From the NCBI RefSeq assembly GCF_900323885.1, contig NZ_OOHJ01000006.1, positions 434,001-498,000 of the forward strand: 64,000 nucleotides of DNA, in the 5' to 3' direction. Under the pieces are notes generated by a model. It was not told the origin of the DNA, ran no database searches, and worked only from the letters and a program-made list of their open reading frames with translations. Origin of the DNA: [Actinomadura] parvosata subsp. kistnae (GTDB taxonomy: Bacteria > Actinomycetota > Actinomycetes > Streptosporangiales > Streptosporangiaceae). The position numbers and the translations under genes were made by a program. Every line of letters starts with the position of its first letter. Position 1 is the first letter of the stretch. Below, in pieces: positions 1 to 7,946 of this stretch.

Positions 1-755
1 CCGGTGGAGACCAGCGCGGTGTAGGCGTCCCAGCCGGTGCCCGCGCTGATCCGGGTGCCCAGAACGGCGCCGGCGGTGGTGCCGCCCGTTCCGGGGTAGA
101 TGTAGAGGGTGCCGCCGGTGCTGCGGGCCAGCAGGTCGTTCTTGCCGTCGCCGGTGTAGTCGCCGTATCCGGCCAGCGCGCTCATGGTGTTCCAGCCCGC
201 CGGCCCGACCTGGACGCGGTCCAGGAGGGTGCCGTCCGGCTTGCCCTGGAACAGCCACAGGGCGCCGTCCGCGTCCCGCGCGAGAATGTCCGGCACCGCC
301 GCGCCGCCCATGTCGCCCGGCGACATCAGCAGGTTGTAGGCATCCCAGCCCGGTCCGATCCGCCTGGTCCCGCTGCCCCGCTCGGCCGTATAGAACAGGG
401 TCCCGTTCAGCCGGAAGTACACATCGCTGCCGGCCGCCCCGGACACGTTCGCGCGCAGGATCGCCGTCACCGCCGAGAACCCGCCACCCAGGTCCACGGC
501 CGGCTGCAGACCCGCTCCCGTCGCCTTGGGCTCATAAGCCAGCAGATGACCGTCGCTCGACCTGCGAACCAGCAACGGCAGCCGCGGCGCCGCCGTCAAC
601 GTCGCCGTCACCGTCGCCGTCAGCGCCGCCCGGACGCCCTTCCCGGAGCTGGCCGCCGCGTGCGGAGCGACCATGACCGCGGACACGGCCAGCACGACCA
701 TCGCGAAAAGGCCCGCCGTTCGCCGCGAACGGACGACGGCCGTCAAGAGAGACAT
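1..755 (-). CDS. Secreted FG-GAP/VCBS repeat protein (3' part beyond left edge)
   Basis: Read on the minus strand from an ATG at 753-755. About 251 codons are visible before the window edge, so the C-terminus is missing. Residues 1-35 form a signal peptide: basic start, hydrophobic stretch, and an Ala-rich cleavage region near PHAAAS. After about 40 residues come repeated blade-like units with motifs such as GDMGG, PDILARDADG, WLFQG and GDYTGDGKNDLLAR, with Asp-rich loops typical of FG-GAP/VCBS beta-propeller repeats that bind Ca2+. Such proteins are exported and sit at or outside the cell surface. The ligand or any fused catalytic domain cannot be told from this part. Confidence 0.8.
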   Translation of the reverse strand, partial: MSLLTAVVRSRRTAGLFAMVVLAVSAVMVAPHAAASSGKGVRAALTATVTATLTAAPRLPLLVRRSSDGHLLAYEPKATGAGLQPAVDLGGGFSAVTAILRANVSGAAGSDVYFRLNGTLFYTAERGSGTRRIGPGWDAYNLLMSPGDMGGAAVPDILARDADGALWLFQGKPDGTLLDRVQVGPAGWNTMSALAGYGDYTGDGKNDLLARSTGGTLYIYPGTGGTTAGAVLGTRISAGTGWDAYTALVST

Positions 756-986
756 CCCTCGACGATCAGGCAACGCGGGGCTCCGCCGCATCTGTCAGCC
801 GACTGGGGTCCTGCCGGCGCCGTCGGCAGCGCGTACGTCCCGAGCGTGGACGTGGCCACATCAGGTCACCGCCGGGTTACTGACGGCAGGCCCGGCTCGT
901 GAGGCAAGGGAAATGTCCCGGAACGGCAGGCCGGCCGCGTTCCCGGGCGCCATCGCACGAGCACCCCCCGAAAGGAGCCCGCTGCC

Positions 987-1526
987 ATGGCCCGTATCCG
1001 CTCGCTCGCCATCCTGCTCGCCACCGCCCTCGGCGCCGCCGTCCTGACGATCGCGCCCGCGGCCTCCGCGGAGGTGCCGGATGTCACCTGCACGCCGCCC
1101 AGCAGCAACATCGCCACCTACAACCCGGCGCTGACACTCACGCCGCAGACCGTGACGGTGGTCAACACCGCCCAGTACGGACCCTGCACCTCAGCGTTCC
1201 AGCCGACCCTGGCCTCCGGGACCCGCACGAGCGTCAACGTCTCCTCGCGAAGCTGCCTGGATCTCCTGGCCGCCACCCCCATCGCCTTCACCGTCACCTG
1301 GAACACCGGACAGACCTCCACGATCTCCGGCAACTCCACCACCACCATCGCGGGTGCCGTGGCCACCTTCACCCTGACCGGGACCGTCACCTCCGGGCTG
1401 TTCGCCGGCAGCACCGTCGTCCAGGCCAACGTCGCGCCATCCGCGAGCCTCCTGCTGTGCACCGCGGGACTGGGCACCGTCCCGAGCTTCTACTCCCTGG
1501 TCACCCTGGAGATCACCTCGGCCTGA
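987..1526 (+). CDS. Small secreted protein of unknown function
   Basis: A 179-residue protein with a clear Sec signal peptide (MARIRSLAILLATALGAA, cleavage near ASAEV). The mature part is Thr/Ser-rich and contains four cysteines (DVTC, YGPC, SRSC, LLLC), enough for two disulfides, as expected of a compact extracellular beta-sheet domain. An AAAGGAG Shine-Dalgarno lies at the right distance before the ATG. It is a single gene with no obvious operon partner. I do not recognise the family and assign no function. Confidence 0.75.
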   Translation: MARIRSLAILLATALGAAVLTIAPAASAEVPDVTCTPPSSNIATYNPALTLTPQTVTVVNTAQYGPCTSAFQPTLASGTRTSVNVSSRSCLDLLAATPIAFTVTWNTGQTSTISGNSTTTIAGAVATFTLTGTVTSGLFAGSTVVQANVAPSASLLLCTAGLGTVPSFYSLVTLEITSA

Positions 1527-1594
1527 CCGCATCCCGGCCACGCCGGCTCATCACCCCACGCATTGATCGCCGGCGACGGGCCGGGCGGGGTCGG

Positions 1595-1870
1595 TCACGT
1601 CCGGACCGGCCCGGCCCACACCCGCAGCGCCTCGTCCAGCGCGGCCCGGCGCAGCTCGTCCCGGTAGAGTCCGCGTGTCACGTTGCGGGCGACGCCGAGC
1701 AGCCACGGCAGCCCGGCCCCGGCCGGCATCTCCTCCCGGCGCCGCCAGGCGACCATGGACGTCTCGCTGACCACCTCTTCGGCGAGCTGGAGGCCACATC
1801 TGCTCACCGCGTACGCGTGACCCGGGCCGCGGTACGCACGGTGACCCGGCACGGACGCTCGGCGCACAGC
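1595..1870 (-). pseudogene. ECF sigma factor region-2 fragment
   Basis: The minus-strand reading contains a stretch very like sigma-70 region 2 of ECF factors: AEEVVSETSMVAWRR followed by LPWLLGVARNV, YRDELRRAALDEALRVW, then a stop. Region 4, which binds the -35 element, is absent, and the sequence before the match has no good start. I read it as a decayed 3'-truncated sigma gene. It lies directly downstream of the membrane-protein gene at 1923-2405 on the same strand. The identification rests on the short conserved block only. Confidence 0.5.
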
Positions 1871-1922
1871 CCAGTCGCGACCCACTACGTGACCAAGGAC
1901 CCCTGCGGCTGGGCCCGCACCT

Positions 1923-2405
1923 TCACGCGCCGGCCCGCACGTCCCGTACGGAGACCAGCCGGGCGATGAGCGCGCAGGTGAGCAGCACCGCCCCGCCGCC
2001 GGTGACGACGATCGGCAGCAGGCCGGGCAGCCCGTACCGCTGCAGCGCCGCCTGGTGGACCTGCCCCGGTACCAGGCCGGAGAGCGCACCGGCCTGCGTG
2101 AGGTTGACCAGCAGGGCCGCCCAGTATGACCACGTCGTGCCGCGCAGCGCGAACATGCCCAGCACGTTCCCCAGCACGCCGATCGCGATGACGGCGCGGA
2201 GGTTGGTCAGGAGCTCAGGCAGCGCCGCCGACGCCTCCGCCGCGCTCTTGCCGGCCAGCCGCAGCGCCAGGGCCGTCGTCTCGGGACTGGTGGCCAGCCA
2301 TCCGTACACGAGGGTGCTGAGCGCGAAGACGAAGGAGCAGGCGAACGTCGTCCGTAGCAGGCGGGGGCTCCAGATGGGGGCGAGCTCGCGGGATGCCGCG
2401 GCCAT
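1923..2405 (-). CDS. Four-TM integral membrane protein, unknown
   Basis: A 160-residue protein with four predicted membrane helices at about residues 15-37, 66-87, 92-111 and 124-149, with short loops. The start is an ATG (2403-2405) with a GAGAGG motif 6-7 bases upstream. The layout resembles small actinobacterial membrane proteins of unknown function, and nothing identifies a transported substrate. It precedes the sigma-factor fragment on the same strand, so it may once have belonged to a sigma/membrane-protein pair; that link is inference. Confidence 0.6.
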   Translation of the reverse strand: MAAASRELAPIWSPRLLRTTFACSFVFALSTLVYGWLATSPETTALALRLAGKSAAEASAALPELLTNLRAVIAIGVLGNVLGMFALRGTTWSYWAALLVNLTQAGALSGLVPGQVHQAALQRYGLPGLLPIVVTGGGAVLLTCALIARLVSVRDVRAGA

Positions 2406-2582
2406 GGCGACGCCTCTCGTGACGTTCGGGCTGGTGACTGCCTGTCAGTGTGCGGCGACCGGACGCGCGGCCGCATCCGTCATCCGACCTGTCCACCCCT
2501 GAGGCTCGTCCTTGCCCCGTCCAGCACCGAGGACGATGAGGGCAACCGCCACGAACCCGCGCAAGGATCTCACTCCAGCCCG

Positions 2583-2592
2583 GTCACGTGAC
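2583..2592. promoter_or_regulatory. 10-bp palindrome upstream of epoxide-hydrolase-like gene
   Basis: The perfect palindrome GTCACGTGAC lies about 125 bp before the ATG at 2716, in the 310-bp gap between two divergent genes. It could be a half-operator for an unlinked regulator. No adjacent regulator gene points to its owner. Short GC palindromes arise by chance at this base composition, so support is weak. Confidence 0.25.
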
Positions 2593-2715
2593 AGATGTGC
2601 GGCCCGGCTCGTGCGCTCTAGCGTTCGACCGCCGAACCGTCAGGGGGCGCGCACGACGTACGCGCCGCCGTCCAGCCGGGGCCGCGGCGGTGAAGGCGGC
2701 ACGATCGGAGGAGAC

Positions 2716-3570
2716 ATGTCCCGGGGAGAGATCCGCCAGGTGCGGGCCAACGCCATCGACTTCGCCTACCTCGAACGTGGCGCCGGGCCGCTCGTCCTGT
2801 TCCTGCACGGCTTCCCCGACAACGCCTTCACCTGGACGTGGCAGCTCGAGCGGTTCGCCGCGGCGGGTTACCGGGCGGTGGCGCCCTTCCTGCGCGGCTA
2901 CGCCCCGTCGGGCGCCCCGGCGGACGGCGCCTACGACCCCCGCACGCTGGGCGACGACGTGGCGGCCCTGATCGACGGGCTGAGCCCGGACGGCAGAGCC
3001 CACGTGGTGGGCATGGACTGGGGCGGGACGGCCACGCACGCGGCACTGCTCACCCATCCGGCCCGGATCAGGGCCGCCGTCGTCCTGAACACCGCCCACC
3101 CTTACACCGTGCTGAGCGGCGTCAAGGATCCCGAGCTGGTCCAGCGGCTGTTCCACTTCTGGTTCTTCCAGTCCGACAGCGCCGACTGGGCGGTGCCCGT
3201 CGAGGGCCTGCCCATGGTCGACTACCTGTGGCGCACCTGGTCGCCGAACCTCCAGGACCCCGACCACGTGGCCGGGGTGAAACGCACCCTGGCCGCGCCC
3301 GGCGGGATCAAGAACGCGCTGGGCTACTACCGTGCCCTGTGGCGCGCGCAGCGGGAGCGCACCGTGCCGATGGGCGCGACGGAGGTGCCCACACTGTCGC
3401 TGTTCGGCGAGACCGACTTCACCACGAGATACGCGGCGGAGGAGGCACCCGGCTTCAGCGGCCCCTACGAGCGCAGGATCCTGCCCGCCCTCGGTCACTT
3501 CCCGCACCGGGAGGCTCCCGAGACGGTGACCGGGCTGATGCTGGACTGGTTCGCCCGCCACCCCGGCTGA
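2716..3570 (+). CDS. Alpha/beta hydrolase, epoxide hydrolase/dehalogenase type
   Basis: A 284-residue alpha/beta-hydrolase. The oxyanion motif HGFPD sits near residue 34, the nucleophile elbow reads VVGMDWGG with Asp as nucleophile (not Ser), and the catalytic His is in LGHFPHREAP near the C-terminus. An acidic residue in FGETDF completes the likely triad. Asp nucleophiles are the mark of epoxide hydrolases and haloalkane or fluoroacetate dehalogenases, so epoxide opening or dehalogenation in the cytoplasm is expected. The ATG at 2716 is chosen over upstream options because GGAGGAG precedes it by 3-6 bases and homology begins there. The substrate is unknown. Confidence 0.85.
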   Translation: MSRGEIRQVRANAIDFAYLERGAGPLVLFLHGFPDNAFTWTWQLERFAAAGYRAVAPFLRGYAPSGAPADGAYDPRTLGDDVAALIDGLSPDGRAHVVGMDWGGTATHAALLTHPARIRAAVVLNTAHPYTVLSGVKDPELVQRLFHFWFFQSDSADWAVPVEGLPMVDYLWRTWSPNLQDPDHVAGVKRTLAAPGGIKNALGYYRALWRAQRERTVPMGATEVPTLSLFGETDFTTRYAAEEAPGFSGPYERRILPALGHFPHREAPETVTGLMLDWFARHPG

Positions 3571-3674
3571 GCGGCCGGCGCGCCGCAGGGGGCCATTCCA
3601 GTCGGGCGACGGATTCGCAGTGGAACGTGCCCATGCCATGGTTGCGGTTGGTTCGTACGTAGCGAAGGGCTGAG

Positions 3675-5153
3675 ATGAAGGCGATCGGCGATCAGCGGGC
3701 GGCGGCGGGTCCGGCCGCGCCCGACCATCAGGCCCGGATGCGATACGCCTGGAGGGTGTGCTCGGTCACGAGCCTCGGCCTGATTCTCATCGGGGTCGCC
3801 GGAAGCACGCTCAACGTGGCGCTGCCCTCGGTGGTGCGGCACTTCCACGCGAGCGCCATGGAGTCAGGCTGGATCCTGCTGTCGTTCCTGCTGGTCAACA
3901 CGGCCAGCCTGGTGTTCTTCGGCAGGGTGGCCGACCTGGTCGGGCGGCGCGAGGTGTATCTGACGGGCCTGGGCCTGTTCACGGCCGCCTCGCTGCTGGC
4001 CGGGCTGGCACCGGACGTGTGGCTCCTGGTCGGGATGCGGGTGGTGCAGGCGGTCGGGGCGGCGATGGTCCTGGCCAACGGCACCGTCATCCTCACCGAC
4101 GCGTTCCCGCCGGAACGGCTCAGCCAGGGCATGGGCGTCTACATCGGCACCCTGTCGGTGGCGCAGCTGGCCGGGCCCACGCTGGGCGGGCTGATCGCCG
4201 AGACGGCTGGCTGGCAGTGGATCTTCTGGGTGAACGTGCCCGCCGGGCTCGCGGCCCTGACCTGGGGCGCCATGACGCTGCGCCGGATGCCTCGCGGCCC
4301 GCGGCGGCCGGTGGACGCGCTGGGCAACGCGCTGCTGTTCGCCGCGTTGTCGGCGCTGCTGCTGGCCTTGTCGGAGGCCGGCTCGGCCGGACCGTCCAGC
4401 CCGGCCGTCATCGGCGGCGCGGCGGTGTTCGTGGTGCTGGTGCCGGTGACCGTGCTGGTGGAGCGGCGGGCTGCGTCCCCGGTACTGGACCTGCGGCTGC
4501 TCGGCGGGCGGCTGCTGACCTGCGCCAACCTCGCCTCGTTCTGCAACGCCCTGGCGCGCTCGGCTCTCATCCTGATCGTCGCCCTGTACTTCCAGGCCGT
4601 CAGAGGGCTGGACGCGTTCGACGCCGGGCTGAGTGTGCTGCCGCTGCCGGTCGGCATGGCCCTGGCCTCTCCTGCGGCGGGGCTGCTGGGCCGTCGGGTG
4701 TCGTCGTACGCGCTGTCCGTCGGCGGGGCGCTGCTGAGCGCGGCCGGGCTGGGCGTGCTGATGCTGGCCATCGATCCGGCGGCGCCGTACTGGATCATCG
4801 GGCTCGGCCTGCTCGTCGCGGGATGCGGCAGCGGGGCCTTCATGACCGGGAACACCACGGAAGTCATGCGGGCCGTGCCTCAGAGCAGCCTTGGCGTGGT
4901 GAACGGCCTCCGAATGATGATCATGAATGTGGGGATCGTCATCAGCGTCGGACTGTCCCTCAGCGTCCTGACCAGCAGCGTGAACGAGCACCTGCGGGCC
5001 CAGGTGAGCGCCGGCACCCTGTCCGCCCTGTCGCCGGTGGCGGTCGGGCAGTTGACACAAGGGTTCGGGCGCACCTACGCCGTGCTGCTCGCCGTCGCCC
5101 TGGCCGGACTGGCCCTCGCCGCCCTCGCCCGCGCGCCGAAGGAACCACGCTGA
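3675..5153 (+). CDS. MFS transporter, DHA2 (14-TM) family
   Basis: A 492-residue major facilitator superfamily protein. The N-terminal half has the motif around PSVVRHFHAS, the motif-A-like loop FFGRVADLVGRREVY between TM2 and TM3, and the motif-C segment LAGPTLGGLIAE in TM5, which is typical of drug:H+ antiporters. Length and hydrophobic pattern fit about 14 helices, as in DHA2/QacA-like exporters. The ATG follows an AAGGGC motif. It is translationally coupled to the downstream Nudix gene, whose start overlaps this stop. The natural substrate cannot be told from sequence. Confidence 0.85.
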   Translation: MKAIGDQRAAAGPAAPDHQARMRYAWRVCSVTSLGLILIGVAGSTLNVALPSVVRHFHASAMESGWILLSFLLVNTASLVFFGRVADLVGRREVYLTGLGLFTAASLLAGLAPDVWLLVGMRVVQAVGAAMVLANGTVILTDAFPPERLSQGMGVYIGTLSVAQLAGPTLGGLIAETAGWQWIFWVNVPAGLAALTWGAMTLRRMPRGPRRPVDALGNALLFAALSALLLALSEAGSAGPSSPAVIGGAAVFVVLVPVTVLVERRAASPVLDLRLLGGRLLTCANLASFCNALARSALILIVALYFQAVRGLDAFDAGLSVLPLPVGMALASPAAGLLGRRVSSYALSVGGALLSAAGLGVLMLAIDPAAPYWIIGLGLLVAGCGSGAFMTGNTTEVMRAVPQSSLGVVNGLRMMIMNVGIVISVGLSLSVLTSSVNEHLRAQVSAGTLSALSPVAVGQLTQGFGRTYAVLLAVALAGLALAALARAPKEPR

Positions 5154-5665
5154 TCGAGCACCCCAAGGACCTGCCGGTCATCGAGAGAGACGCGGTACGG
5201 CTCGTCGTCCTCGACAGCGAGAACCGGTTGCTGCTCTTCCACACCCACGATCCCACGATGCCGGACAAGGGCGTCTGGTGGGAGCTGCCCGGCGGCGGGA
5301 TCGACGACGGCGAGAGCTATGTGGACACGGCGATCAGGGAGCTGAGGGAGGAGACCGGAATCCGCGCCGTCCCGTCCCAGATCGGCGCTCCCACCTGGCG
5401 GCGTGACAGCTCCTTCCGCTACCGGGGCACCCGGCGGCTGCAGCACGAGGTCGTCGCCTGCGTGCGCCTCGGCATCCCCGGCCCCGATCTCGACACGTCG
5501 CAGAGACTCGAGTTCGAGCTGCAGGACTATGTCGGCTTCCGGTGGTGGCCGGTCGCCGAGGTGGCGGCCGGCCGCGAACGGTTCTATCCGCGCGCGCTGC
5601 CCGAGCTGCTGCCGCTGTTCCTGGCGGGCGAGCACATCGTCGAACCGCTGGAGCTGTGGCCGTGA
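5150..5665 (+). CDS. Nudix hydrolase with probable CTG start
   Basis: About 171 residues with an intact Nudix box (GGIDDGE, then seven residues, then RELREETGI). This loop-helix-loop binds divalent metal and cleaves nucleoside-diphosphate-linked compounds. There is no ATG, GTG or TTG at the right place. Conserved-looking sequence begins at IEHPKDLP, and the codon before it is CTG at 5150, overlapping the MFS stop as CTGA, with AAGGA (5139-5143) six bases upstream. That spacing makes CTG the best start. Substrate could be ADP-ribose, a nucleotide or a CoA derivative. Co-transcription with the exporter is very likely. Confidence 0.75.
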   Translation: MIEHPKDLPVIERDAVRLVVLDSENRLLLFHTHDPTMPDKGVWWELPGGGIDDGESYVDTAIRELREETGIRAVPSQIGAPTWRRDSSFRYRGTRRLQHEVVACVRLGIPGPDLDTSQRLEFELQDYVGFRWWPVAEVAAGRERFYPRALPELLPLFLAGEHIVEPLELWP

Positions 5666-5674
5666 CGTGACGCG

Positions 5675-6640
5675 TCAGCCGGGGCTGGTGCGGCGGAAGG
5701 CCGCGCGGTAGTCCCTGGGGCGGCGTCCGGTGTGCCTGGCGAACAGCGCGGCGAACGCGCCGGGATCGGCGTATCCGACGGCGGCCGAGATGCCGGCCAC
5801 GGTGCGGTCAGTGGTCTCCAGAAGGTGGCGGGCACGGCGGACCCGCGCCGCCTGCAGGTACGCCAGCGGGCTCTGCCCGGTCTCCTCCGCGAAGCGGCGC
5901 AGCAGCGTACGGGTGCTCACCTGGAAGGCGGCCGACAGCGCGGCGAGGTCGTAGCGGGCGGCGAGGTTCTGGTCGAGCCGGCGCATGACCTGCTGGGAGA
6001 ACGCGTTGCCGGGCCGGGGCAGCAGGCGCCCGTCGATATAGGGGGCCTGGGAGGAGCGCGCGTCGTCGACGAGCGCCACGCGCGCGGTCGTACGGGCCAC
6101 GCCGGCGCCGCTGTGCCGGCGGATGAGGTTCAGCGCGAAGTCGTACATGGCGCTGAAGGCCGCCGTCGTCGTCACCCCGGTGTCGGTGACGACCAGGAGC
6201 TCGGGACGCACGTCGATGTCCGGGTAGCGGCGGGCCAGCTCGCCGGCCAGGAGCCAGGCCGTCGTGGCGCGGCGCCCGTCGAGCAGGCCGGCCTCGGCGA
6301 GCAGGAACGCGCCGACACAGATGGCCACGACGGCGGTGCCCGCGGCGGCGTGCCCGCGGATCGCCGCGACCTCGGGGCCCAGGGGCGCGAGCCTGGCGTC
6401 CAGGTCGAGGCCCGGCGCGAGCTCGAACCCCGGCACGAGCAGGACGTCCGCCTCGCGCAGCGGAGAGACATCGAGCGCCGCCCCGCCCGAGGCGAGGACG
6501 CGGCGGCGCGGTGAGACGATCGACACCTCATACCTGGGACCGCCCGGCCCGGCGACGTGCGTGGCCATCGTCAGCAGGTCGGGCACGCCGAACACCTCCG
6601 AGGCGAAGCACCCCGGATAGGCCAGGACCGCGACCCGCAA
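5675..6640 (-). CDS. GlxA-family transcriptional regulator (DJ-1/PfpI + AraC HTH)
   Basis: About 321 residues. The N-terminal DJ-1/PfpI-like domain (about 1-185) includes the nucleophile-elbow segment AICVGAFLLAEAG, and the C-terminal AraC-type helix-turn-helix (about 215-320) includes STRTLLRRFAEETGQSPLAYLQ and GYADPGAFAALFARHTGRRPRDYR. This family usually regulates amino-acid, amine or stress genes. A GTG start nine bases upstream (6647-6649) is possible, but it abuts GGAGGAGG, whereas the TTG at 6638-6640 sits 8 bases after it, so I prefer TTG. It diverges from the dienelactone hydrolase gene at 6733, a likely target. Its first part is duplicated at 12213-12754. Confidence 0.85.
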   Translation of the reverse strand: MRVAVLAYPGCFASEVFGVPDLLTMATHVAGPGGPRYEVSIVSPRRRVLASGGAALDVSPLREADVLLVPGFELAPGLDLDARLAPLGPEVAAIRGHAAAGTAVVAICVGAFLLAEAGLLDGRRATTAWLLAGELARRYPDIDVRPELLVVTDTGVTTTAAFSAMYDFALNLIRRHSGAGVARTTARVALVDDARSSQAPYIDGRLLPRPGNAFSQQVMRRLDQNLAARYDLAALSAAFQVSTRTLLRRFAEETGQSPLAYLQAARVRRARHLLETTDRTVAGISAAVGYADPGAFAALFARHTGRRPRDYRAAFRRTSPG

Positions 6641-7061
6641 CGCCCCCACCTCCTCCCCATGGCGAGATTACCCGCATACTTGGCGATCTCGCCTCTTACC
6701 CGGCACGGGGCCCCAGGTTCAGGCTGTCACCCATGAGTTCTGACGACCCGATCACCGACTTCGCCCGCCGATCCGTCGACGTGGAGGGGGTGGTCAAGAC
6801 GGTGTACGTGGCCGGTTGCGGGCCGGCCGTCGTGCTGATGCCGGAAATGCCGGGCATCAGCCCTGACGTGCTCCGGCTGGCGCGGTGGGTGCGGGACGCG
6901 GGCTTCACCGTCTTCGTCCCCTCCCTGTTCGGCGTCGACGGCGCCTACCCCACGGCCGAGGACGGCACCGAGATCGTCCGCCGCGCGTGTGTCAGCGCCG
7001 AGTTCCGCGCGTTCGCCGGGGGCGGCACCAGCCCGGTCACCGCCTGGCTGCGCGGGCTAGC
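6099..7061. repeat. 963-bp direct repeat, copy 1
   Basis: This segment is repeated in the same orientation at 12213-13175 with a constant offset of 6114 bases and about five mismatches (for example 6128, 6354, two near 6472, and 6930), about 99.5% identity. It covers the 5' two-thirds of the glxA-type gene, the divergent promoter region and the first 110 codons of the dienelactone hydrolase gene. Its right end coincides with the start of an IS481 remnant. In this copy glxA is complete and the hydrolase gene is cut. Confidence 0.95.
6733..7061 (+). pseudogene. Dienelactone hydrolase, 3'-truncated copy
   Basis: The first 110 codons are the same as the intact gene at 12847-13695 (start MSSDDPITDF, catalytic Glu in LMPEMPG). 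After the Leu-Ala codons at 7056-7061 homology stops abruptly and the frame runs 20 codons into insertion-sequence DNA to a stop at 7122. The nucleophile Cys, catalytic Asp and His are all lost, so this copy cannot be active. It shares its promoter with the complete glxA-type gene on the other strand. Confidence 0.9.
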
Positions 7062-7357
7062 TGTACTGTCCACAGAGGTTGAGTACGGACGACACGACAT
7101 CGATGATCTTGTGAATGGGTGAGGGCCTTCGGTTTGGTGTGGATTGCGACATCTGCACACCAACCAGAAAGGCCCTCATGCCCCACCGTAACGCGCCGCT
7201 GACCGAACTCGGACGCCTGCGCCTGGCCCGCTGTGTTGTCGAGGACGGCTGGCCACTGCGTCGTGCCGCCGAACGCTTCCAGGTCGCCGTCACCACCGCA
7301 CGGCGCTGGGCCGGCCGCTATCGGCAGTGCGGAGCGGCAGGCATGTCCGATCGTGGA
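7062..7357 (+). mobile_element. IS481-family element, left-end remnant
   Basis: Begins with TGTACTGTCC exactly where the hydrolase repeat ends, as expected for an insertion-sequence terminus, and contains the start of an IS481 transposase gene at 7178. The rest of the element is missing: after about 295 bp it runs into the 3' end of a TetR gene on the other strand. No right terminal repeat or target duplication can be identified. Confidence 0.65.
7121..7177 (+). promoter_or_regulatory. Long stem-loop ending at the IS481 transposase start codon
   Basis: GAGGGCCTTCGGTTTGGTGT at 7121-7140 pairs with ACACCAACCAGAAAGGCCCT(C) at 7157-7177 with few mismatches around a 16-nt loop. The right arm contains the AAAGG ribosome-binding site, and the ATG follows directly at 7178. 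In RNA the site would be buried. This is the kind of structure that limits transposase translation from read-through transcripts; function is inferred. Confidence 0.55.
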
Positions 7358-7360
7358 TGA
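7178..7360 (+). pseudogene. IS481 transposase, N-terminal HTH fragment
   Basis: Sixty codons remain: MPHRNAPLTELGRLRLARC followed by DGWPLRRAAERFQVAVTTARRW and AAGMSDRG, matching the N-terminal winged-helix/HTH of IS481 transposases. In complete enzymes the arginine-rich linker and DDE catalytic domain follow; here a stop comes immediately after MSDRG because the sequence switches to the neighbouring TetR gene. It has DNA-binding residues only and cannot transpose. Confidence 0.8.
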
Positions 7361-7821
7361 CTCGGCGTCCACGTCGTCGGCGAGTTCGCCCGGGCGTTGG
7401 GCGAGGCGGATCTGTTGGTGCAGGATCCGGCTGCCGGTGACCGCCACTTCGGCGATCGCGTCGCGGACGGGTCCTTCGCGGCCGTCGAGCTCGGGGGTGA
7501 CGGCGCAGAAGAAGCACCCGCCGTCGAAGGTGTCGAGGTAGCCGATCCAGGCGTCCGCCAGGCCCGCAGCCGAGGGAGCCCGTCGGCGGCACTCTCGGCC
7601 GCGCGCAGGACCTTCTCCTCGAAGACCTGCGTGGCCGCCGCCACGATCTCCAGTTGCAGCTCCTGCTTGGTGCCGAACAGGCCCTGATCGCCGCTCTTGC
7701 TCATGCCCAGGGCGGTGGCGAGCTTGCCGAGGGTGATTCCCTCCAGGCCGTCGAGGGTGGCAACGTTCAGGGCGCATTCGAGGATCGCGCGGCGTTCGTC
7801 TCCAGGAGGGGACGTCGGCAT
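7356..7821 (-). pseudogene. TetR/AcrR-family regulator, frameshifted and 3'-truncated
   Basis: From an ATG at 7819-7821 the protein begins MPTSPPGDERRAILECAL and has a TetR helix-turn-helix (GITLGKLATALGMSKSG, GLFGTKQELQ). Near 7563 the frame shifts: LRAW should read on as LADAWIGYLDTFDGGCFF, which is intact one frame over, implying a single missing C in cgggcctgg. The ligand-binding domain then ends at 7356, where IS481 DNA begins, so the last 40 or so residues are lost. A perfect 16-bp palindrome just upstream is a likely autoregulatory operator. Confidence 0.75.
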
Positions 7822-7839
7822 GCCCCCATCGTAGGTTGT

Positions 7840-7855
7840 GTGCGATCGATCGCAC
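7840..7855. promoter_or_regulatory. 16-bp perfect palindrome, candidate TetR operator
   Basis: GTGCGATCGATCGCAC is a perfect palindrome centred about 26 bp upstream of the TetR start codon at 7821. Position and symmetry fit an autoregulatory site for the adjacent, now broken, TetR regulator. Confidence 0.55.
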
Positions 7856-7916
7856 GGATAGGTACAGGCGTACGGCCTGCGGTCGGCTGGAGTTCCCCGC
7901 AGGACGCGTTGCGATC

Positions 7917-7929
7917 GGGGGGGGGGGGG
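7917..7929. repeat. 13-base poly-G tract
   Basis: An uninterrupted run of 13 G between gcgatc and attcg in the gap between the TetR remnant and the binding-protein gene. Such a run is rare even in high-GC DNA. It could be hypervariable in vivo or an unreliable base count in the assembly. It lies in non-coding sequence, 18 bp past the stop of the gene at 7947. Confidence 0.8.
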
Positions 7930-7946
7930 ATTCGATGCCGGGCTCG

